Assembly: GCA_903881265.1 (NCBI GenBank)
Contig: CAIRSV010000339.1
Span: forward strand, 1-11,544
Source: an uncultured Bacteroidota bacterium
GTDB lineage: Bacteria; Bacteroidota; Bacteroidia; Chitinophagales; Chitinophagaceae
Length of the DNA stretch: 11,544 bases
Reading direction: 5' to 3'
Part shown: piece by piece, positions 7,130 to 11,544 of the stretch
Position numbering within the stretch: position 1 is the first letter of the stretch
Layout of the letters: each line of letters starts with the position of its first letter
The notes under the pieces: generated by a model
What the model was told of the DNA's origin: nothing
The model's database searches: none
Seen by the model: the letters and a program-made list of their open reading frames with translations, nothing else
Translations under genes and position numbers: made by a program

Positions 7130-7480
7130 ATGGGTTCAGCATCGATGATTGTTTTAATCTTAGCCGCACTTGCTTTCTCAGGTATTGCTATACTTGTCGC
7201 AAAAATTATCACGAAGGCTACTACGAATCCTCAAAAAGGTCAACCCTATGAATGTGGTGTTCCCACGAGTGGTAAAACCTGGGTTCAATTAAATGTTGGT
7301 TATTATTTGTTCGCACTTATTTTTTTAATTTTTGATGTTGAACTTGTATTCCTTTATCCTTGGGCCGTTGTAGCGAAAAAAGTGGGATGGTTAGCCTTCG
7401 TTGAGATTATTATTTTCTTCACTATATTATTTTCCGGATTCTTATATGCGCATAAAAAAGGGGCCTTAAAATGGATATAA
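7130..7480 (+). CDS. nuoA: NADH-quinone oxidoreductase subunit A
   Basis: Small membrane subunit of respiratory complex I, at the junction of the membrane arm and the quinone-reducing arm. With the ATG at 7130 it is 116 residues, normal for the family. It has three membrane segments (about 5-25, 55-77 and 85-105). The conserved loop motif PYECGVP (39-45) and FDVELVFLYPW (68-78, with acidic Asp69 and Glu71) are both present. A longer form from TTG at 7091 would add 13 residues (MQCQECIFKPIID), but these do not look like a NuoA N-terminus and that start overlaps the presumed -7 element, so I prefer 7130. It is the first gene of the operon, behind a terminator, and overlaps nuoB by 10 bp. Confidence 0.95.
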   Translation: MGSASMIVLILAALAFSGIAILVAKIITKATTNPQKGQPYECGVPTSGKTWVQLNVGYYLFALIFLIFDVELVFLYPWAVVAKKVGWLAFVEIIIFFTILFSGFLYAHKKGALKWI

Positions 7481-8010
7481 CAACAAACGCTGCACCAGAA
7501 AATTTTCCTGGACAGATTCAAGAATTACCCGGAGGTGGTATTGTGCTAAGTAAATTAGATGATGTCATCAATTGGGCACGCTCTAATTCATTATGGCCGC
7601 TCACCTTTGCAACTAGTTGCTGCGGTATTGAATATATGTCGGTGGCAGGCGCCAAATACGATTTTTCTCGTTTCGGTTTTGAAGTGGCAAGAGCCTCCCC
7701 TCGTCAGGCAGATGTGATCATCATAGCCGGTACCATTGTCAATAAGATGGCGCCGGTATTGAAACGACTGTATGATCAAATGACGGATCCTAAATATGTG
7801 ATTGCAATGGGTGCTTGTGCAATTAGTGGAGGGCCTTTTTTTTATAACACGTATTCGGTTGTCAAAGGAGCCGATCATATCATACCCGTTGATGTGTATG
7901 TGGCAGGCTGTCCACCAAGGCCTGAAGCCTTATTGCATGCGTTGATTAGCTTGCAAGAAAAAATTAAAAGCGGAATGACCCGCGAACAAATAAAGTCGGC
8001 CAACGTATAA
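7471..8010 (+). CDS. nuoB: NADH-quinone oxidoreductase subunit B (cluster N2 subunit)
   Basis: Peripheral-arm subunit carrying the [4Fe-4S] cluster N2, which gives electrons to quinone. It is 179 residues. The ligands are all present: the adjacent pair Cys50-Cys51 in TSCCGIEYMS, Cys116 in MGACAISGGPF, and Cys147 in VAGCPPRPEAL. Other family hallmarks are GAKYDFSRFGFEVARASPRQ (60-79) and the conserved DVIIIAGTIVNKMAP segment. The start ATG at 7471 lies inside the end of nuoA, implying translational coupling, and nuoC starts 2 bp after the stop. Nothing is missing; the subunit should be functional. Confidence 0.98.
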   Translation: MDITTNAAPENFPGQIQELPGGGIVLSKLDDVINWARSNSLWPLTFATSCCGIEYMSVAGAKYDFSRFGFEVARASPRQADVIIIAGTIVNKMAPVLKRLYDQMTDPKYVIAMGACAISGGPFFYNTYSVVKGADHIIPVDVYVAGCPPRPEALLHALISLQEKIKSGMTREQIKSANV

Positions 8011-8012
8011 TC

Positions 8013-8471
8013 ATGAACAACGAAGAATTAAAAACAGCAATTACCACACTGCTTCCAACAGGCGTCTTTGAAGAAGGTGGTGACTGGTTGAATGTTCTAC
8101 TTGAACCATCTGATTGGTTGCCATTCGCATTGCAATTACGTCATCAAGAAGCACACTATTTTGATTATATGTTTTGCCTTACCTGCATCGATTGGAAGAC
8201 ACACTTGACGATGGTCTATCATTTGTCGTCAACAAAATACAGGCATAACTTAGTTGTTAAAGCGAACTTGGATAAAGCGAAACCTGACATTGAAACGGTT
8301 AGTCATATTTGGCGCACAGCCGAATTTCATGAACGTGAAGTGTATGAGATGTTTGGCGTCAACTTCGTGCATCATCCCGATTTGCGCTTATTGATATTAC
8401 CTGATGGATGGGAAGGAAAAAATCCATTACGCAAAGATTTTGATGACCCTGTGAATATGATAAAATTATAA
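8013..8471 (+). CDS. nuoC: NADH-quinone oxidoreductase subunit C (30-kDa subunit)
   Basis: Peripheral-arm structural subunit that packs against NuoD and NuoB in the connecting module. It is 152 residues, at the short end for NuoC, consistent with a bare 30-kDa-type domain. The diagnostic C-terminal block is complete: HIWRTAEFHEREVYEMFGVN (98-117), FVHHPDLRLLILPDGWEG (118-135), then NPLRKDF. It is a separate gene from nuoD, with 2 bp between them, unlike the fused nuoCD found in E. coli and in some other Bacteroidota. No cofactor ligands are expected in this subunit. Confidence 0.97.
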   Translation: MNNEELKTAITTLLPTGVFEEGGDWLNVLLEPSDWLPFALQLRHQEAHYFDYMFCLTCIDWKTHLTMVYHLSSTKYRHNLVVKANLDKAKPDIETVSHIWRTAEFHEREVYEMFGVNFVHHPDLRLLILPDGWEGKNPLRKDFDDPVNMIKL

Positions 8472-8473
8472 AC

Positions 8474-9589
8474 ATGGTTGAAGAATTAGGCTCGAATACC
8501 GAAGGCGATTTAATAATCAATGTAGGACCTCAACATCCTGCCACGCATGGCGTATTGCATCTAGTGATTACCCTCAACGGTGAAACCATCAAGAAAGTAG
8601 AACCTCATCTGGGTTATATTCATCGCTCGATTGAAAAAATGTGCGAGAGCCTAACCTATCGTCAATTTATTTATGTGACGAGTCGTATGGATTACCTATC
8701 GTCGCATATTAATAACCACGCCTGCGCATTGATCGTTGAAAAGGGTATGCAAATTGAAGTGCCACCAAGAGCACAAGTAATTCGCGTGCTGATGGATGAA
8801 CTGACTCGTATCGCCTCGCATGAACTTTGGTGGGGCGCTATGGCGATGGATTTGGGTGCGTTCACGCCCTTCTTTCATGCCTTCAGAGAACGTGAAGCCA
8901 TCAACGAAATTATGGAGGAAACCTGCGGTGCTCGTCTAACGATGAATTATATGGTACCGGGTGGTGTATTAGAGGATTTGCATCCTGACTTCCAACGAAA
9001 AGTAAAGGAATTCATTACCTTATACAAACGTAAGATTGCCGAATATGACGACATGGTAACTGGCAATATCATTTTCCAAAACCGAATGAAGGGTGTTGGT
9101 GTTATCTCGGCTGCCGATGCCATCTCATACGGCTGCAGTGGTCCAACCTTACGCGGATGTGGCGTGAGTTGTGATATCCGAAAAATTTATCCCTACGAAC
9201 TATACGACAAGATTGAATTTGATGAGGTGCTTGAAACCGCCGGCGATTCGTTTGCGCGATATATGGTACGTATACGCGAAATGAATCAATCGATACGAAT
9301 TATAGAACAACTGATTGATAATATTCCTGAAGGAGATGTTCAGGCGAAGACAAAAGCGGTGTTGAAATTACCGAAAGGAGAATTTTATCAACGCGTAGAA
9401 ACAGCACGTGGTGAATTTGGCATCTTCATTGTAAGTGAAGGCGGCACAAATCCCTACCGTATTAAATTTCGATCACCAGGATTTTCAAACTTATCGGCCC
9501 TCGACCACATGGCTAGAGGCAGTAAGATCGGCGATCTTGTAGCGATGATGGGAACCTTAGATTTAGTGATACCTGATATTGACCGTTAA
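8474..9589 (+). CDS. nuoD: NADH-quinone oxidoreductase subunit D (49-kDa subunit)
   Basis: Quinone-site subunit of complex I, related to the large subunit of NiFe hydrogenases. It is 371 residues. The quinone headgroup region is intact: GPQHPATHGVL with His21 and His25, and SRMDYLSS with Tyr74, the residues equivalent to the conserved quinone-site His and Tyr in the bacterial 49-kDa subunit. Further hallmarks are HLGYIHRSIEKM (45-56), GCSGPTLRGCGVSCDIRK in the middle, and the C-terminus DLVAMMGTLDLVIPDIDR. The ATG at 8474 lies 2 bp after the nuoC stop and the GPQHPATHG motif starts at residue 18, so the start is secure. It is followed directly by nuoH at 12 bp, with no nuoE, nuoF or nuoG between. 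Confidence 0.98.
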   Translation: MVEELGSNTEGDLIINVGPQHPATHGVLHLVITLNGETIKKVEPHLGYIHRSIEKMCESLTYRQFIYVTSRMDYLSSHINNHACALIVEKGMQIEVPPRAQVIRVLMDELTRIASHELWWGAMAMDLGAFTPFFHAFREREAINEIMEETCGARLTMNYMVPGGVLEDLHPDFQRKVKEFITLYKRKIAEYDDMVTGNIIFQNRMKGVGVISAADAISYGCSGPTLRGCGVSCDIRKIYPYELYDKIEFDEVLETAGDSFARYMVRIREMNQSIRIIEQLIDNIPEGDVQAKTKAVLKLPKGEFYQRVETARGEFGIFIVSEGGTNPYRIKFRSPGFSNLSALDHMARGSKIGDLVAMMGTLDLVIPDIDR

Positions 9590-9601
9590 AAAAAAGAATA
9601 C

Positions 9602-10678
9602 ATGTGGAGTTTTAGCAACATAGCGGATACATTGCATACATGGTTACACAATACCTTCAACGCCACGTTGGCTAAATTTGTTGAAATGGTGCTTGTTGGT
9701 GTGTGCGTGATCAGTTTGTTTGCTGTGCTTGGTTTGGTTCTTGTTATGATGGAACGCAAAGTGTCTGCTTGGATGCAAATTCGTCTTGGTCCCAATCGTG
9801 TGGGGCCAAAAGGTATGATGCAATCAATGGCCGACACCTTAAAATTATTAGTCAAAGAATCGATGACGCCCGATGGCGCCGACAAATTTTTATTTAACCT
9901 CGCACCGTATATCGCTATGATGGTAGCGATGTTATTGATGGCGCCGATTGCCTTCGCGCGTAATTTTATGATGTGGAACTTGAATATCGGCGTGTTGTAT
10001 GTCTCTGCGATTTCATCGGTGTCTGTCATCAGTATCCTGATGGCCGGCTGGGCGAGTAATAATAAATATTCGTTATTAGGTGCTATGCGAAGCGGTGCTC
10101 AGATTGTAAGCTACGAATTGTCTGCTGGATTAGCGATCCTTTCTATCGTAGTGCTTACCGGTACGCTTAACATGAATGAAATCGTATTGTCGCAAGCCGA
10201 TGGATGGTGGATTTTCAAAGGGCATATTCCTGTCATTATTTCATTTATCATTTTTATTATTGCCGTGACGGCCGAAACCAATCGTGCACCGTTTGATTTG
10301 GCTGAAGCTGAATCGGAACTAACGGCTGGTTTTCATACCGAATATTCAGGAATGAAATTTGCGCTTTTCTTTTTGGCAGAATATGTGAATGTCTTTATTG
10401 TGTGCGCTATAGGAGCGACGCTTTTTCTTGGCGGATGGATGCCCTTTCATATCGGACATTGGGATGGATTCAATCGTATCATGGATCTTATTCCTTCTAG
10501 TCTCTGGTTTTTTGGCAAAACATTTTTTCTGATTTTTTTAATTATGTGGTTCAGATGGACCTTCCCTCGATTGCGCATCGATCAGTTGTTGAATCTTGAA
10601 TGGAAATATCTGTTGCCGATTGGAATGTTTAATCTCTTACTAGTGACGGCGATGGCGATTTTGGGTTGGTATTTTTAA
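9602..10678 (+). CDS. nuoH: NADH-quinone oxidoreductase subunit H
   Basis: Membrane subunit that forms the floor of the quinone chamber and links it to the proton-pumping arm. It is 358 residues with about eight hydrophobic segments. The N-terminal signature VMMERKVSAWMQIRLGPNRV and GPKGMMQSMADTLKL (about 48-82) is clear. The acidic quinone-channel loop ETNRAPFDLAEAESELTAGF (225-244) and FHTEYSGMKFALFFLAEY are fully conserved, and WFRWTFPRLRIDQLL (316-330) matches the family C-terminal motif. The start ATG follows nuoD by 12 bp. The normal gene order would put nuoEFG before this gene; here they are absent. Confidence 0.98.
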   Translation: MWSFSNIADTLHTWLHNTFNATLAKFVEMVLVGVCVISLFAVLGLVLVMMERKVSAWMQIRLGPNRVGPKGMMQSMADTLKLLVKESMTPDGADKFLFNLAPYIAMMVAMLLMAPIAFARNFMMWNLNIGVLYVSAISSVSVISILMAGWASNNKYSLLGAMRSGAQIVSYELSAGLAILSIVVLTGTLNMNEIVLSQADGWWIFKGHIPVIISFIIFIIAVTAETNRAPFDLAEAESELTAGFHTEYSGMKFALFFLAEYVNVFIVCAIGATLFLGGWMPFHIGHWDGFNRIMDLIPSSLWFFGKTFFLIFLIMWFRWTFPRLRIDQLLNLEWKYLLPIGMFNLLLVTAMAILGWYF

Positions 10679-10742
10679 ATGATCATAAGATATACGGCGA
10701 CTGTTTCACAAGACAAACACCGAATACCTTTAAACTTGAAGT
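10679..10742 (+). other. nuoH-nuoI spacer
   Basis: This 64-bp gap is the widest inside the complex I cluster. It carries TACCTTTA at 10725-10732, one base off the -7 consensus TAnnTTTG, but no clear -33 partner. It could be a minor internal promoter or chance. The only ORF starting here runs into nuoI in another frame and has no family features. Confidence 0.3.
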
Positions 10743-11219
10743 ATGTTTATAGTAAACTATATAAAGGACGTCTTTACTGCATTGAAATCATTAGCCATTG
10801 GTCTCAGGCGAACGCTGTTTTATTTTACCCATCACAACGAAATTATTACCGAGCAATATCCCGATAATCGAGCCACCTTGCGGTTAGCCGATCGTTTCAA
10901 AGGTGAAGTAGTGATGCCTCATGATGCGAATAATGAACATCGCTGCACCGGATGTACAGCTTGTGAATTGGCTTGTCCGAATGGCACTATTAAAGTAGTA
11001 ACTAAGTTTGACATAACGCCGGAAGGCAAAAAGAAGAAAGCCATCGATAAGTTGGTCTACCATCTCGAACTTTGTACGATGTGTAATTTATGTATCACCG
11101 CCTGTCCATCTGATGCTATTAAAATGGCACAGACCTTTGAACATAGTGTGTACGACCGAAGTCAATTTACGAAAGTGTTGAATAACGAAGGATCAAAAAT
11201 TATGGAAGGTGTTGAATAA
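10743..11219 (+). CDS. nuoI: NADH-quinone oxidoreductase subunit I (2x[4Fe-4S] ferredoxin-like)
   Basis: Peripheral-arm subunit carrying clusters N6a and N6b, which pass electrons to N2 in NuoB. It is 158 residues. The two complete ligand sets are Cys68, Cys71, Cys74 and Cys78 (CTGCTACELACPNGTIKV) and Cys111, Cys114, Cys117 and Cys121 (CTMCNLCITACPSDAIKM). The linker contains a lysine run (GKKKKAIDKLVYHLELC). The start ATG at 10743 is the first possible one in frame, because a stop lies at 10737-10739. From memory, the CPNGTIKV and CPSDAIKM pattern with this linker resembles NuoI of other Bacteroidota, including those whose complex I lacks NuoEFG. nuoJ follows at 31 bp. Confidence 0.97.
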   Translation: MFIVNYIKDVFTALKSLAIGLRRTLFYFTHHNEIITEQYPDNRATLRLADRFKGEVVMPHDANNEHRCTGCTACELACPNGTIKVVTKFDITPEGKKKKAIDKLVYHLELCTMCNLCITACPSDAIKMAQTFEHSVYDRSQFTKVLNNEGSKIMEGVE

Positions 11220-11250
11220 TAATCGAACGAAATAAATTGAAACAAAACGA

Positions 11251-11544
11251 ATGAGCGGAGCAGACATTTTATTTTATATACTAGCGGCTATCATACTTGG
11301 TAGCGGTATTTTATCCGTGACCACAAGGCATATTTTTCGTGCGGCCATCTTTTTGCTATTCTCGTTGATCGGCGTTGCAGGTATGTATTTTTGGATGCAA
11401 TACGAATTTATTGCGGCCGTTCAGATTGTCGTTTATGTTGGTGGTATTACAGTACTCATTATTTTCTCAATTTTCTTAACGCAACAAGCAGGTGAGAAGT
11501 TGCCCGAACAAACGATGGGTAGACAATTGTTTGCAGCCCTCGCA
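11251..11544 (+). CDS. nuoJ: NADH-quinone oxidoreductase subunit J, C-terminus cut by window edge
   Basis: The frame is open from ATG 11251 to the last base, 98 codons with no stop, so the gene is partial only because the window ends. This is a membrane-arm subunit that lies next to NuoA and NuoK and takes part in coupling quinone reduction to proton pumping. Three membrane segments are visible (about 5-22, 30-48 and 54-77). The conserved NuoJ stretch EFIAAVQIVVYVGGITVLII (52-71) is present, with the helix motif VYVGGI. It continues the operon order after nuoI; nuoK-L-M-N would be expected beyond the edge. Confidence 0.95.
   Translation, partial: MSGADILFYILAAIILGSGILSVTTRHIFRAAIFLLFSLIGVAGMYFWMQYEFIAAVQIVVYVGGITVLIIFSIFLTQQAGEKLPEQTMGRQLFAALA

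Noticed and set aside
9586..10029. 147-codon minus-strand ORF opposite nuoH
   Set aside because: It is wholly within conserved nuoH on the other strand and its composition is that of an antisense reading frame.
10679..10867. 62-codon ORF starting right after nuoH
   Set aside because: More than half overlaps nuoI in another frame and it has no recognisable feature; nuoI with eight cysteine ligands is clearly the real gene.
1..11544. tRNA, rRNA, CRISPR, insertion sequence or prophage signals
   Set aside because: I looked for cloverleaf-like segments, regularly spaced repeats, transposase motifs and terminal inverted repeats and saw none.

Overview
The window looks like a chromosomal segment from a member of the Bacteroidota, probably an environmental one. 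Clues read from the sequence are a TonB-dependent receptor with an N-terminal carboxypeptidase-regulatory-like domain, a secreted protein with a type IX secretion (T9SS) sorting domain, near-absence of Shine-Dalgarno sequences, upstream motifs matching the Bacteroidota -7 element TAnnTTTG, and Bacteroidota-like HisRS and NuoI sequences. I cannot fix the genus; an affiliation near Chitinophagales is a guess. No RNA genes, insertion sequences, CRISPR arrays or long repeats are visible.

Layout. Positions 1-2929 (minus strand) hold a two-gene unit: a TonB-dependent outer-membrane receptor (2929-647) and, 20 bp behind it, an exported TPR protein that runs off the left edge. Divergent from it is hisS (3010-4368). 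After about 200 bp without a convincing gene comes a PlsC-type acyltransferase (4570-5376, TTG start). It overlaps by 4 bp a severely shortened priA (5373-5846) that keeps the DNA-binding N-terminus and no helicase. Next is a monocistronic-looking gene with its own -7 element and a strong terminator (6076-6822, terminator 6872-6915). It encodes a small secreted protein with a CxxCH motif, a Reelin-like ('choice-of-anchor V') domain and a T9SS tail.

From 7130 to the right edge is a respiratory complex I operon in the order nuoA-B-C-D-H-I-J (J cut by the window edge). The genes are tightly packed, with gaps of -10, 2, 2, 12, 64 and 31 bp. NuoB, C, D and I form the quinone-reducing connecting arm, with the ligands for clusters N2, N6a and N6b all present. 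NuoA, H and J are the start of the membrane arm. nuoC and nuoD are separate genes, and nuoE, nuoF and nuoG, which form the NADH-oxidising module, are missing from their usual place between nuoD and nuoH.

Most of the window is conserved housekeeping or common Bacteroidota surface genes, and I see no convincing new biological system. The points most worth a second look are the helicase-less PriA, the complex I cluster without nuoEFG, and the CxxCH motif in a T9SS cargo protein.
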